A stretch of DNA of 64,000 bases from Nibribacter ruber (GCF_009913235.1 NZ_CP047897.1:1364001-1428000); one strand, 5' to 3'; positions 33,809 to 43,036 are shown, counted from the first letter of the stretch. Notes: a model not told the origin generated them from the sequence alone. Translations and numbers: made by a program.

Positions 33809-33840
33809 GAAGAGGCCTCCTGATATAAGGAGGCCTCTTC
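33809..33840 (+). terminator. Terminator whose T-run belongs to palindrome copy 17
   Basis: GAAGAGGCCTCC and GGAGGCCTCTTC are perfect complements; directly after comes CGTTTTT, the first bases of the palindrome. Ends the paaD-lipoprotein transcript. Confidence 0.8.
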
Positions 33841-33878
33841 CGTTTTTGGGCTATTTTCAGGAAATCAGGCTAAAAACG
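33841..33878. repeat. 38-bp palindrome, copy 17
   Basis: CGTTTTTGGGCTA with CAGGCTAAAAACG. It begins at the foot of a terminator stem and ends two bases before the stop codon (33880) of the convergent peptidase gene. Confidence 0.88.
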
Positions 33879-33879
33879 C

Positions 33880-35613
33880 CTATCCCAATTTTTTCATTTC
33901 GTCCTTTACGAAGTCAACCAGCGTTTGGATGTACTCACTGGAGAAGTCAAACCGAATACCCGCTGCAGCATAAATCTCCCCGATGGTGGCGGTATAACCC
34001 AAACTCAAGGCTTTTTTGTAGCCTTCCAGGGCAGCAGTTGGTTCTTCTTTATAGCGTTTCCAGACGGCGACGGCGCCTAGTTGGGCCATGGCGTACTCTA
34101 TGTAGTAGAATGGTACTTCATAGAGGTGCAACTGCTTCTGCCAGATGTAAGGCTTCACGTGCTCCAGGCCAGTCCAGTCTACTTCATGCAGGTTGAACTG
34201 CTCAAAAATACGCACCCAATTATCGTGGCGTTCTTCTACGGTATGGTTAGGGTTCTCGTAAATCCAATGCTGGAATTTGTCAATGGTAGCTACCCACGGG
34301 AAGGTCTCCAACACGCCTTCTAAGTGCTGGCGCTTGGCGCGCACCAAATCCTCCCGGTTAGGGAAGAAGATGTCCCAGTGGTCCAGCGTAATCAGCTCCA
34401 TGGACATAGAAGCCAGCTCCGCCACCTCAGAAGGTGGGTGTTTGGCGCTGTTCAAAGGCAAGTCACGGGTCAGGAAAGAATGTACGGCGTGGCCGCCTTC
34501 ATGGAGCAAAGTCACCACATCACGTAAAGACGAGGTAGCGTTCATGAAGATGAAGGGTACGCCAATTTCATCCAGTGGGTAGTTGTACCCGCCTGGGGCT
34601 TTTCCTTTGCGTGATTCTAAATCCAAGTGTCCCATCTCGCGCATAGTCACCAGGCAATCGCCTAAGAAGGTGTCTAAGCGATAGAAACAGTCAATGGTTT
34701 TCTCCAGCAGTTCCTCGCCGGTTTTGAACGGCTCCAGCGGTGGCAACAGGCTCGGGTCCACGTCCATGTCCCAAGGGCGCAAAGTATCTAGCTTCAGCTT
34801 GTCTTTGTGCTCCTTGTCAATCTGACGCGTTACTGGTACCACCTGCTCTTGAATGGCTTTATGGAAGGCGTACGTGTCTTCTGGACGGTAGTCAAACCGG
34901 CCGAGGGCCGCGAACATATAATCCCTGAAATTGTCAAACCCAGCATTCTTAGCAACTTGATTGCGCAGGCCCACCAGTTCGGTGAACAGGTCATCCAGTT
35001 TGTCTTTGTCTTGCAGACGGCGTTCCTGAATGGCTCTATAGGCTTCCTCACGCACGGCGCGGTCGGTTTGCTTAAGGCGGTCAGAGGCGCGTTGCAGGGT
35101 CATTTCTTCGCCGTCCAAAGTCACCATCATGGCGCCGGCAATGGCGCCGTACTGCTGTGATTTGGTGCTTATTTCTGTCTGTAATGGAATGTTCTCCTCC
35201 CTAAACAGCTCAATGGCTCTACGAACACCGCGCAGGTAGATGAAGTATTGCTTCTGGTCCAGCTGGTCAGCGTACGGAGATTCCACCAACTTACGGTTGA
35301 AGGCATCGTCATACGGCGAGGCCTTCGGCTCAATCTCCGTTACAAAGAACTGAAACGCTTCGGTGAGGGCCTCATCCTGAGTGTTGCAGGTCATCTTGAT
35401 GTAGCGCCATGCCAGATTCTCTGACAGCACACTTTCCAGCTCACTGCGGTCAGAAATCCACTTCTCCAGCTCGGCCAGAGAATTGACGGGACGGTTCTTC
35501 AGTTCCTCAAAGATAGGCTCCAAAGAAGCCCAATCAGAAACCTCAAACTCTTCGGGCATGTAAACGCGGGGTTTACGCTGGGGCAGAGCGAGCGTTTTGG
35601 GGGTATTTTCCAT
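33880..35613 (-). CDS. M3-family oligoendopeptidase
   Basis: 577 residues. The zinc site HEGGH (His371, Glu372, His375) is followed by an acidic helix (SEVAELASMSME), as in thimet/PepF-type metallopeptidases, which cleave short peptides in the cytoplasm. The start at ATG 35613 lies inside palindrome copy 18, so residues MENTPKT are encoded by the repeat; a TTG at 35625 would add four residues. Ends two bases from palindrome copy 17. Separates paaE from the other paa genes. Confidence 0.93.
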   Translation of the reverse strand: MENTPKTLALPQRKPRVYMPEEFEVSDWASLEPIFEELKNRPVNSLAELEKWISDRSELESVLSENLAWRYIKMTCNTQDEALTEAFQFFVTEIEPKASPYDDAFNRKLVESPYADQLDQKQYFIYLRGVRRAIELFREENIPLQTEISTKSQQYGAIAGAMMVTLDGEEMTLQRASDRLKQTDRAVREEAYRAIQERRLQDKDKLDDLFTELVGLRNQVAKNAGFDNFRDYMFAALGRFDYRPEDTYAFHKAIQEQVVPVTRQIDKEHKDKLKLDTLRPWDMDVDPSLLPPLEPFKTGEELLEKTIDCFYRLDTFLGDCLVTMREMGHLDLESRKGKAPGGYNYPLDEIGVPFIFMNATSSLRDVVTLLHEGGHAVHSFLTRDLPLNSAKHPPSEVAELASMSMELITLDHWDIFFPNREDLVRAKRQHLEGVLETFPWVATIDKFQHWIYENPNHTVEERHDNWVRIFEQFNLHEVDWTGLEHVKPYIWQKQLHLYEVPFYYIEYAMAQLGAVAVWKRYKEEPTAALEGYKKALSLGYTATIGEIYAAAGIRFDFSSEYIQTLVDFVKDEMKKLG

Positions 35614-35630
35614 AAAACAGGTCAAAAACG
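35593..35630. repeat. 38-bp palindrome, copy 18, with a start codon
   Basis: CGTTTTGGGGGTA with ACAGGTCAAAAACG, diverged. On the minus strand it supplies the ATG and first codons (ENTPKT) of the M3 peptidase. One base separates it from the paaE stop (35632). Confidence 0.85.
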
Positions 35631-35631
35631 A

Positions 35632-36711
35632 TTATCCAATCTCAATCACCACGTCTGAGGTGAGCGGATGGCCTACACAGTTTAGTACATACCCTTGGGC
35701 AATCTCAGAGTCAGAGAGGCCTTCGCGCTCATCTAAATGCACGCGCCCGGTTAGGCATTTGCCACGGCAGGCGGTACACAGACCGGCCTGGCAAGAATAC
35801 GGCAAATCAATATCATCCCGCAGACCGGCTTCCAGGATGGTCTCGTTGGGTTCTACTTCTACTTTGTACTCTTTGCCTTCATAGATGATGGTCACCGTTT
35901 GGGTCACAATCTCATCTGTCTCGTTGGCGCCGGTCACGTTCTTGTCTTCGGGCGTGGTTGGTGCCACAAAGCTTTCCTTGAACACGCGGTCCGAAGGCAC
36001 ACGCAGGAACTGCAGGGCGTCGCGCACCTCGTTCATCATGCCTTCTGGTCCGCACATGTAGAAGCTTTCCTCTGTAAAGCCCGGCGCCTTGCACTTGTCC
36101 ATCAATTTGATGACCATCATGCGGTCCAACAGGCCAATATTCTCCTCTTGTTGCTCCGTGGCGTCTTTCAGGGACTCATTGTACACGTAGACCACTTTCA
36201 GACGCTCAGGATTTTCCTGCTCCAGACGGTCAAACTCGCTTTTGAAGATGACAGAGTTCTCATTGCGGTTCCCGTAAATCAAGGTCACCCGGCTCTGAGG
36301 CTCATCCTTTAAGATAGTTCTGGTCATGGACATCAATGGCGTGATACCGCTACCACCACCAAACAGGTAGATGTGGCGCTTTTTAGAGGCATCGGCTTGC
36401 AGGTTGAAATTCCCGAGCGGGGCCATCACTTCAATTTCCTGTCCTACTTTGACGTTATCCAGGATGTAATTAGACATCAAACCGCCATCTACGCGTTTCA
36501 CGGTCACAGAGAACCTTGGATCATCTGGGGTGCTGCACAACGAGTAAGAGCGGCGCACCTTGGTACCATTCACCGGAATGATCAGGGTTAAAAACTGACC
36601 CGGAATAAAGGTGATGCTATTTTTCTGGGGATGCTCTAAATGAAGGGTTACAGCGTCGGAGGTTTCTTGGGTGATGTCCGCCACCTTCATGTGGTAGTGA
36701 GTATTGCTCAT
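35632..36711 (-). CDS. paaE: Phenylacetyl-CoA epoxidase reductase PaaE
   Basis: 359 residues from ATG 36711. A ferredoxin-NADP reductase-type module comes first: FAD site RRSYSLCS (53-60), and LFGGGSGITPLMSM (116-129) with YMCGPEGMM for NADPH. A plant-type 2Fe-2S ferredoxin follows, with Cys307, Cys312, Cys315 and Cys345 (SCQAGLCTAC and LNCVGHP). It passes electrons from NADPH to PaaAC. It lies on the opposite strand and is separated from paaD by the lipoprotein and the M3 peptidase. Confidence 0.94.
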   Translation of the reverse strand: MSNTHYHMKVADITQETSDAVTLHLEHPQKNSITFIPGQFLTLIIPVNGTKVRRSYSLCSTPDDPRFSVTVKRVDGGLMSNYILDNVKVGQEIEVMAPLGNFNLQADASKKRHIYLFGGGSGITPLMSMTRTILKDEPQSRVTLIYGNRNENSVIFKSEFDRLEQENPERLKVVYVYNESLKDATEQQEENIGLLDRMMVIKLMDKCKAPGFTEESFYMCGPEGMMNEVRDALQFLRVPSDRVFKESFVAPTTPEDKNVTGANETDEIVTQTVTIIYEGKEYKVEVEPNETILEAGLRDDIDLPYSCQAGLCTACRGKCLTGRVHLDEREGLSDSEIAQGYVLNCVGHPLTSDVVIEIG

Positions 36712-36729
36712 AGTTCTAGGAATGGAAAA

Positions 36730-36745
36730 CAAACGCTTACGTTTG
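36730..36745. promoter_or_regulatory. Possible operator before paaE
   Basis: CAAACG-CTTA-CGTTTG is a perfect inverted repeat (6-4-6) 18 bases upstream of the paaE start. Like the operator at 28956-28971 it has AACG/CGTT half-sites, but their spacing is different (4 versus 2), so binding by the same regulator is uncertain. Confidence 0.4.
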
Positions 36746-36934
36746 CTAAACTGGTTTACAGCCCGAAAGTTACGATATTTCAGCATCCTGCCCGAACGCC
36801 TGTCCAAAATTCTACTGCAATCTTCTTTCTACACGGTTTGGGCAATTTATTGGGTTGGGTAGTAGCAGGAATGCGCCGGCAACAGTAAGTTTACGTTTTT
36901 TACCAGCCTACAGATTTACCTACCCAGCCGTGCC

Positions 36935-37633
36935 ATGAACCATCCTGCCCACTTGATAGAGAGCCTGCAGTCGCGCGCCGGCACGTTTGCACCGGTGTTA
37001 GACCATGATTTAAACGGGCCAGACGTGGCGCTCCTAGATTTTTCTGCGTCCAACCCGGCCCTGCTGCACTCTAATTTACGAGACACGGCAGAATTTGAAC
37101 AGGTTGTGGCTCACATGCTTCGCGAGAAGAACGCTACCGTGGGCGTGGGCGGATATTTTGAGAACCGGGTCATTTACCGCCGAAGCAACCATTTCAGTGG
37201 CCCTGAAGAATCCAGGAACATTCACCTGGGCGTAGACATCTGGGCACCGGCGCACATTCCCATTTACACACCCGTGGCCGGCAGAATGCACAGCTTTCAG
37301 GACAACAACAACTTCGGGGATTATGGCCCCACCCTTATTCTGGAGCATGAACTAAACGGACTGGTCTTTTACACCTTGTATGGACATCTCAGCCGAGCCA
37401 GTCTGGCGGGCAAGTTCATAGGCCAGGAGTTTGCCGCCGGAGAGCAAATTGCCACCATGGGCCCGTACCCAGAAAACGGCGACTGGCCGCCGCATGTGCA
37501 TTTCCAGGTGATGACAGACATGCTGGGCAAGACGGGTGATTTCCCTGGGGTGTGCGCGCCGTCAGAAGTGGCCTATTACCAAAACATCTGCCTCAACCCC
37601 AACCTGCTCCTCAACTCTGTACATTTGCAATAA
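36935..37633 (+). CDS. M23-family metallopeptidase (LytM-like)
   Basis: 232 residues with no clear signal peptide. Zinc ligands of the M23 fold are HLGVD (His97, Asp101), His151 in LYGHLSR, and HVHF (His187, His189). M23 enzymes cut peptide bonds in peptidoglycan or glycine-rich peptides; the apparent lack of a signal peptide and the unusual N-terminus (NHPAHLIESLQSR) suggest a cytoplasmic or atypical member. Next is an mscS gene, 45 bases downstream, so co-transcription is likely. Confidence 0.87.
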   Translation: MNHPAHLIESLQSRAGTFAPVLDHDLNGPDVALLDFSASNPALLHSNLRDTAEFEQVVAHMLREKNATVGVGGYFENRVIYRRSNHFSGPEESRNIHLGVDIWAPAHIPIYTPVAGRMHSFQDNNNFGDYGPTLILEHELNGLVFYTLYGHLSRASLAGKFIGQEFAAGEQIATMGPYPENGDWPPHVHFQVMTDMLGKTGDFPGVCAPSEVAYYQNICLNPNLLLNSVHLQ

Positions 37634-37678
37634 CCTTTAACTTAACAGGAAGACGCCTTCCTTCTTTGCCTTTACCTT

Positions 37679-38470
37679 ATGTTTGACCTAGACCGATTAG
37701 TACTTAGCATTCAAGACTTTGCCGTGCTGTATGGCATAAAGTTATTGATTGCCATCTTCATCTTAATTGTAGGCCTGTGGATCATTGGGCGCGTCACCAA
37801 TTTTGCCTACCGCGTCATGAAGCAACGCAACGTGGATCCTTCCTTGCGGCCTTTCTTACGGAACGTGTTGCGCATTGCCCTTTTGGTCTTGCTGTTCATG
37901 GTGGTAGTGGCGCAGGTTGGGCTGGAGATTACGTCTTTTGTGGCGGTACTGGGTTCGGCGGGTCTGGCCGTGGGTCTTGCTTTGCAGGGGAGTCTGTCTA
38001 ACTTTGCCGGCGGCGTGCTGTTGCTCACCGTTAAACCGTTTAAGGTAGGAGATTTCATTGAAGCCCAAGGTCAGAAAGGCAGAGTCTGCATCATCAACAT
38101 CTTCAATACGGTCATCATCACCGAGGACAACAAAACCGTTTTTCTACCCAACGGCCCCTTGGCCTCGGCCGTGATTGTGAACTATGACGTGGAGAAAAAC
38201 CGCCGCTTGGAGATTCAATTGGTGGTGGATGCCTCGGTACCCTTGTCAAAAGTTAAGGCCGTGTTACACCAGGTGATTGACGCTGAGCCGCTGGTTTTAC
38301 AGGAGCCTGCCCCAACTATCGGCGTAGAGAAGCTTTCTGCGCAAACGGTAACGTTGTTTGTGCACGCGTGGGTGCTTGGCGAACGCGGGCGCTCCCGTTC
38401 CAACGTGTTTGACTCCCTCACCGAACAAATAAAAGACGCTTTTGAGAAAGAAGAAATCCCCTTGAAGTAG
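37679..38470 (+). CDS. MscS-family mechanosensitive channel
   Basis: 263 residues. Three membrane helices (about 18-38, 60-80 and 84-110), the last with the pore pattern GSAGLAVGLALQGSLSNFAGG (93-113, split by the reader), then the MscS beta domain (VKPFKVGDFIEAQGQKGRV) and C-terminal domain. Opens under membrane tension to release small solutes in hypo-osmotic shock. Short form, like E. coli MscS. Confidence 0.93.
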   Translation: MFDLDRLVLSIQDFAVLYGIKLLIAIFILIVGLWIIGRVTNFAYRVMKQRNVDPSLRPFLRNVLRIALLVLLFMVVVAQVGLEITSFVAVLGSAGLAVGLALQGSLSNFAGGVLLLTVKPFKVGDFIEAQGQKGRVCIINIFNTVIITEDNKTVFLPNGPLASAVIVNYDVEKNRRLEIQLVVDASVPLSKVKAVLHQVIDAEPLVLQEPAPTIGVEKLSAQTVTLFVHAWVLGERGRSRSNVFDSLTEQIKDAFEKEEIPLK

Positions 38471-38474
38471 CCTT

Positions 38475-38512
38475 CGTTTTTGGGCTATTTTCTGAAAAAG
38501 AGGCCAAAAACG
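38475..38512. repeat. 38-bp palindrome, copy 19
   Basis: CGTTTTTGGGCTA with AGAGGCCAAAAACG. Five bases past the mscS stop. Confidence 0.88.
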
Positions 38513-38608
38513 ATAGAACAGAAGCCAAAGCCAGGTAGAAGTAAAAACGGCTAATGTAATTTACCATGGCACAAGCATCCGCTTTCGCCATGAAAATTGA
38601 GTGTGTTT

Positions 38609-38646
38609 CGTTTTTGGGCTACTTTCTGGGAAAAAGGCTAAAAACG
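38609..38646. repeat. 38-bp palindrome, copy 20
   Basis: CGTTTTTGGGCTACTTTC with AAAAAGGCTAAAAACG. Second copy in the same convergent spacer, just before the terminator. Confidence 0.88.
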
Positions 38647-38661
38647 GCACTTGCTGCAAAA

Positions 38662-38695
38662 CAAAGAAGCCCGCTCTGTAAAGCGGGCTTCTTTG
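38662..38695. terminator. Bidirectional intrinsic terminator
   Basis: CAAAGAAGCCCGCT and AGCGGGCTTCTTTG are perfect complements; T-runs follow on both strands. Serves mscS and the convergent permease gene. Confidence 0.88.
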
Positions 38696-38704
38696 TTTTG
38701 CAGC

Positions 38705-39919
38705 TTAATCAAACTTGATGGCTTTTACGGGATGTATTCTGGCAATTAATAAAGTTGGCAGCAAGATGGACAGCATGGTGAGCAGGAAGGTAATGCCATT
38801 CACCACTACCCAAATGCGCCAATCCCAGAAAATAGGCACGGTGTCCATGTAGTAGTTTTCAGGATCAAGGGGGATGATTTTGAAATAGTCCTGAACAAAG
38901 CAGAAAGCTAGCGCCAGCAGGTTACCGCCAATCAAACCAGAGATGGTGAGCTTGAGGCCTCGGTGCAGGAAAATGCCGCGGATTTGTCCGTTGGTGGCTC
39001 CCATGGCTTTTAGCGCGCCAATCATGTTGGTGCGTTCCAGAATCATGATGAACAGCGTAGAGACCATGTTGAACGTGGCCACGAAAATAATGAGCACCAG
39101 AAAAATGATAACGTTGCGCTTGAGCAGTTCCAGCCAATCAAACAACTGAGCGTAGGTATCGGTGATCTTCTCCAGTTGCAGGTCATAGTTCATCTTGTCA
39201 AAGACCTGGCTGGCCACCGTGTCAATCTGCGTGAAGTCCTTCAAGAGAATCTCATAACCGCCCACCAAAGAATCTGGCCATTGGTTAAGATCGCGTATCT
39301 GTTGCAAATCTCCCAGCACGTACACGTTGTCAAATTCCTCTAGCCCGGTTTTAAATATGCCTTTCACCTCAAACTTGCGGACCCGAGGCGGATTCTGGAT
39401 GAAGTAAAACAGCACGCGGTCGCCTACTTTGAGTCTCAGCTTGTCGGCCATGATCTGGCTCATCATGATCTGTTCAGAGGCGGCCGTATCTGTGAACTCC
39501 ATCACGGAGCCAGACACCATGTTTTGCCGCATGCTCCTGAAATCATAGGTAGAATCTACGCCTTTCAAGACCACGCCCAGCACCTCGTCCTCCGTTTTAA
39601 TGATGGCCGTCTTGCGCGCGAAGGGCTGCAATTTCTCCACGCCTGGTATGTTCTTGTAGTCCTCCAATCCTGTTTTCGTGCTCATGGGGTAGCCTTCAAA
39701 GGAATTGTTGGTGTCAAATTTGCTTACTTGCAGGTGTCCGCCAAAGCTGAAAATCTTGGCTTGGATCTCGTGCCGAAAGCCCTGCAGGATGGCGTATGAA
39801 ACAATCATGATGGCAATGCCCAGCCCTACGCTGAACTTTGCTATTTTTGTGACAGACGCGGTAAAAGAGTCAGAACGGGCTCCGGACAAACGACCGGCTA
39901 TGTAGCGGGAGAGGTTCAC
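38705..39919 (-). CDS. LolC/LolE-type ABC transporter permease
   Basis: About 404 residues from GTG 39919 (MNLSRYIAGRLSG); the frame continues to 39982 without a good start. One N-terminal membrane helix (KFSVGLGIAIMIVSYAILQG), a MacB-type periplasmic domain, and three C-terminal helices of the FtsX fold. The N-terminal ...IAGRLSGARSDSFTASVTKI pattern is that of lipoprotein-releasing permeases, which with LolD extract lipoproteins from the inner membrane. No ATPase gene is adjacent. Start site moderately certain. Confidence 0.88.
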   Translation of the reverse strand: MNLSRYIAGRLSGARSDSFTASVTKIAKFSVGLGIAIMIVSYAILQGFRHEIQAKIFSFGGHLQVSKFDTNNSFEGYPMSTKTGLEDYKNIPGVEKLQPFARKTAIIKTEDEVLGVVLKGVDSTYDFRSMRQNMVSGSVMEFTDTAASEQIMMSQIMADKLRLKVGDRVLFYFIQNPPRVRKFEVKGIFKTGLEEFDNVYVLGDLQQIRDLNQWPDSLVGGYEILLKDFTQIDTVASQVFDKMNYDLQLEKITDTYAQLFDWLELLKRNVIIFLVLIIFVATFNMVSTLFIMILERTNMIGALKAMGATNGQIRGIFLHRGLKLTISGLIGGNLLALAFCFVQDYFKIIPLDPENYYMDTVPIFWDWRIWVVVNGITFLLTMLSILLPTLLIARIHPVKAIKFD

Positions 39920-40128
39920 TGTTTCTAAATTGAGATTAAGAGCTTGTTTACATTTTGTTTTGCAAGCGAAAAATGGGAGCAAAAGGTTCTGGCGAATCGA
40001 TTTTTGAGCAGCCTAGCAGCGCTACGGTGAGAGAAAATGGCGAAGTCAGGTTCTTTTGATACCGTTTTGTAGCGCAAAATAAAAATGTAAACACGCTCTA
40101 AAGATAGCTATCTGTTTTTGTTAAACTA

Positions 40129-41385
40129 ATGCTGATGATATACTCCACCATACGCTGTGCCGCTTTAGGCCTCCTGTTGGCAAGCTGCCAGCCCACTGCC
40201 TCCACCACCAGTAGCAGCAATACTGCCGTGAACACCTCTGCCGGTCAAACCACCGGCGCTGCGCCCACGGTGATAGAGCAGTTGCAGGCTCCCCTCCTAA
40301 CGGGCGCTGAGCAGACAGAGTTATACCTGCCCTACCTGCAAGGCAAGCGCGTAGCCATGGTGGTCAACCAAACGTCCATCATTGGCAAGGCACACTTGGT
40401 AGACAGCCTTTTAAGCCGAGGCGTGAACATCTCTGTGATTTTCGCACCTGAGCATGGTTTTAGAGGAGACGCAGACGCCGGCGCGCACATCAGCAATACC
40501 AAAGACGCCAAGACCGGCCTGCCCATTCTGTCTTTGTATGGCAACAACAAAAAGCCCACGGCAGAACAGCTGAAAGACGTAGACGTGGTGTTGTTTGACA
40601 TCCAAGACGTGGGCGTGCGGTTCTACACCTACAGCAGCACCATGCATTACGTGATGGAAGCTTGCGCCGAACTGAACAAACCCATGCTTTTGCTGGACCG
40701 CCCCAACCCCATTGGCTACCTGATTGACGGTCCGGTGCTGGTACCTGAGCGCAAGTCGTTCGTGGGCATGAACACCATTCCCATCGCGCATGGTTTGACT
40801 TTGGGCGAATATGCCCAGATGATCAACGGCCAGAAATGGCTGAAGAACGGCTTACAGGCGCAGGTGAAGATTATTCCCGTCAAGAACTATGACCGCAAGC
40901 AGTTTTATTCTTTGCCTGTCAAGCCATCGCCTAACCTGCCCAATGACCAGTCCATTAAACTGTACCCGTTCCTGTGTCTGTTTGAAGGAACCACGGTGAG
41001 CATGGGACGCGGCACGCAAATGCCGTTTCAGGTGATTGGCGCGCCATATTATCCTGACAAATCTTTCTCGTTCAAGCCGGTGCCTATCCAAGGCATGTCC
41101 ATGGACCCGCCATACAAAAACCAGGTCTGCTATGGAAAGGATTTGAGAAACGTACAGCTCAGAGAAAACTTCACACTGAGCTACCTGTTGGACTTTTACC
41201 AGGCTTCTGGACAGAAGGAGAAGTTCTTCAACAACTTCTTCAAGAACCTGGCCGGTACAGAAGAGTTGCAGAAACAGATAATGGCCGGACTTTCTGAAAA
41301 AGATATTAGAGCCAGTTGGAAGCCTGGTTTAGATCAATACAAGAAAATGCGCCAGCAGTATTTACTTTACCCAGATGCCCAGTAA
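40129..41385 (+). CDS. NamZ-like (DUF1343) exo-muramidase lipoprotein
   Basis: 418 residues with a lipobox at Cys20 (LGLLLASC) and a Ser/Thr-rich linker. The DUF1343 domain shows KRVAMVVNQTSI, FAPEHGFRGDADAGAHI and FDIQDVGVRFYTYSSTMHYV, the features of NamZ-family exo-beta-N-acetylmuramidases, which release terminal MurNAc in cell-wall recycling. Probably anchored at the periplasmic or outer-membrane face. Its stop is one base before the likely fmt start, so the two are coupled. Confidence 0.88.
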   Translation: MLMIYSTIRCAALGLLLASCQPTASTTSSSNTAVNTSAGQTTGAAPTVIEQLQAPLLTGAEQTELYLPYLQGKRVAMVVNQTSIIGKAHLVDSLLSRGVNISVIFAPEHGFRGDADAGAHISNTKDAKTGLPILSLYGNNKKPTAEQLKDVDVVLFDIQDVGVRFYTYSSTMHYVMEACAELNKPMLLLDRPNPIGYLIDGPVLVPERKSFVGMNTIPIAHGLTLGEYAQMINGQKWLKNGLQAQVKIIPVKNYDRKQFYSLPVKPSPNLPNDQSIKLYPFLCLFEGTTVSMGRGTQMPFQVIGAPYYPDKSFSFKPVPIQGMSMDPPYKNQVCYGKDLRNVQLRENFTLSYLLDFYQASGQKEKFFNNFFKNLAGTEELQKQIMAGLSEKDIRASWKPGLDQYKKMRQQYLLYPDAQ

Positions 41386-41386
41386 C

Positions 41387-42325
41387 ATGCAGAAAGAAGA
41401 CTTGCGCATCATTTTCATGGGTACCCCAGATTTTGCCGTACCCGGACTACAGGCTCTCATAGAAAATAACTGGAACGTGGTGGCAGTCATCACAGCGCCA
41501 GACAAACCCGCCGGCCGAGGCCTTAAACTCACCTATTCGCCGGTGAAAGAAGTGGCCTTGCAGCACGGTATTCCGGTGCTGCAGCCTACTAATTTAAAGG
41601 ACCCAGCTTTTCAAGAAGAACTCAGGAGCTTTAAGGCCAGCCTGCAGGTGATTGTAGCCTTCAGAATGCTGCCCGAGGTTGTCTGGAACATGCCGCCCTT
41701 GGGCTCGCTCAACATTCACGCGTCCTTGCTGCCGCATTACCGCGGTGCCGCGCCCATCAACTGGGCCATCATCAACGGCGACCAGGAAACCGGCGTCACT
41801 TCATTCTTTCTGCGCCATGAGATTGACACTGGTGACATCATCCTGCAAGAAAAGGTAGCCATTGCCCCAGAAGATGATTTTGGTTCTCTCTATGAGAAAC
41901 TGAAACACGCCGGTGCCAAATTGCTGTTAGACACCGTCACGGCCATTGTGCAAGAAAACACCCAGCCCTATCCGCAACCGCAGTTAAAGGAGCCGCGCAT
42001 GGCCCCTAAAATTTTCAAGGAAACCTGCCAGATCAACTGGAACCAGCCTGCTGAGAAAGTGCATAATTTTGTCAGGGGTTTGTCTCCCTACCCGGCTGCT
42101 TGGGCAATCTTGGAAGGAAAGCAGTTCAAAATTCTTAAGGGCGAGGCCATTTCTGCAGAGACCACTCTACCGGCAGGCACTTTACAAACAGACAACAAGA
42201 AATACATTCACCTTCAATGTGCAGACGGTACTGCTTATTCTATTCTTGAATTACAGATGGAAGGGAAAAAGCGCATGTCTGTCCAGGACTTTTTAAGAGG
42301 TTTCAACTTTCAAGCCACCGCATGA
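41387..42325 (+). CDS. fmt: Methionyl-tRNA formyltransferase
   Basis: 312 residues from ATG 41387 (MQKEDLRIIFMGTPDFAVPG); an ATG at 41375 would add four residues and overlap the previous stop. The formyl-transfer motif NIHASLLPHYRGAAPINWAI (about 104-123) and the C-terminal OB-like domain are present. It formylates initiator Met-tRNA with 10-formyl-THF. Its last four bases overlap folA (ATGA), which gives a folate-linked pair. Confidence 0.95.
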   Translation: MQKEDLRIIFMGTPDFAVPGLQALIENNWNVVAVITAPDKPAGRGLKLTYSPVKEVALQHGIPVLQPTNLKDPAFQEELRSFKASLQVIVAFRMLPEVVWNMPPLGSLNIHASLLPHYRGAAPINWAIINGDQETGVTSFFLRHEIDTGDIILQEKVAIAPEDDFGSLYEKLKHAGAKLLLDTVTAIVQENTQPYPQPQLKEPRMAPKIFKETCQINWNQPAEKVHNFVRGLSPYPAAWAILEGKQFKILKGEAISAETTLPAGTLQTDNKKYIHLQCADGTAYSILELQMEGKKRMSVQDFLRGFNFQATA

Positions 42326-42828
42326 TTCATTTAGTAGTAGCCATTTCTGAGAACCGCGTCATTGGCAAAGACAACCAACTCATCTGGCACCTGCCCGAAG
42401 ACTTAAAGCACTTCAAACTCCTGACCATGGGCCACCCCATGATCATGGGCCGTAAGACGTTTGAAGCCATTGGAAAACCTTTGCCAGGCCGCACCTCCAT
42501 CATCGTTACCCGCCAGAAAGACTTGCAGGCACCAGAAGGCTGCATAGTCTCGCACTCCCTGGAAGAAGCGTTGCAAGAAGCCATGACCTTAGACGAGCAA
42601 GTGATGGTAGTGGGCGGCGCCGACATTTACAACCAAACCCTGCCTCTGGCGGAGGTGGTCCATCTAACCTTGGTACATGAATCTTTTGACGGAGACGCCT
42701 TTTTCCCGGAACTGAGCCCTGAGGAATGGGACATCACCAACCAACAGGAACATGAGGCAGACGAGAAGCACGCCTATCCCTTCTCGTTCTTCACCTTCCG
42801 GCGAATAGCAGGCTTCAGTGCCAACTAA
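42322..42828 (+). CDS. folA: Dihydrofolate reductase
   Basis: 168 residues: VVAISENRVIGKDNQLIWHLPEDLKHFK (4-31, split), then MGRKTFEAIGKPLPGR and VVGGADIYNQTLP, the substrate, NADPH and glycine-pair motifs of DHFR. It makes tetrahydrofolate, the carrier needed by Fmt, whose gene overlaps by four bases. Terminator follows immediately. Confidence 0.95.
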   Translation: MIHLVVAISENRVIGKDNQLIWHLPEDLKHFKLLTMGHPMIMGRKTFEAIGKPLPGRTSIIVTRQKDLQAPEGCIVSHSLEEALQEAMTLDEQVMVVGGADIYNQTLPLAEVVHLTLVHESFDGDAFFPELSPEEWDITNQQEHEADEKHAYPFSFFTFRRIAGFSAN

Positions 42829-42869
42829 AAAGGAACGGCCCTTGAACAATTCAAGGGCCGTTCCTTTTT
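42827..42869. terminator. Intrinsic terminator after folA
   Basis: AAAAGGAACGGCCCTTGAA pairs with TTCAAGGGCCGTTCCTTTT; it overlaps the folA stop codon, with T-runs on both strands. Confidence 0.88.
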
Positions 42870-42880
42870 AGTTAAATATC

Positions 42881-42918
42881 CGTTTTTGGCCTCTTTTACA
42901 GAAAACAAGCCAAAAACG
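42881..42918. repeat. 38-bp palindrome, copy 21
   Basis: CGTTTTTGGCCTCTTTTA with GAAAACAAGCCAAAAACG. Eleven bases after the folA terminator. Confidence 0.9.
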
Positions 42919-43036
42919 GTTATAGTTAGCTTAAACCATAACTCAGTAAAGCAAATCACTAAAAGGTTTGGCCAAAGATGAAAAAGATTAGAACAACTTC
43001 CTTTTGAAGACTTTGCCTTGGTTGGTGAGGATACGC

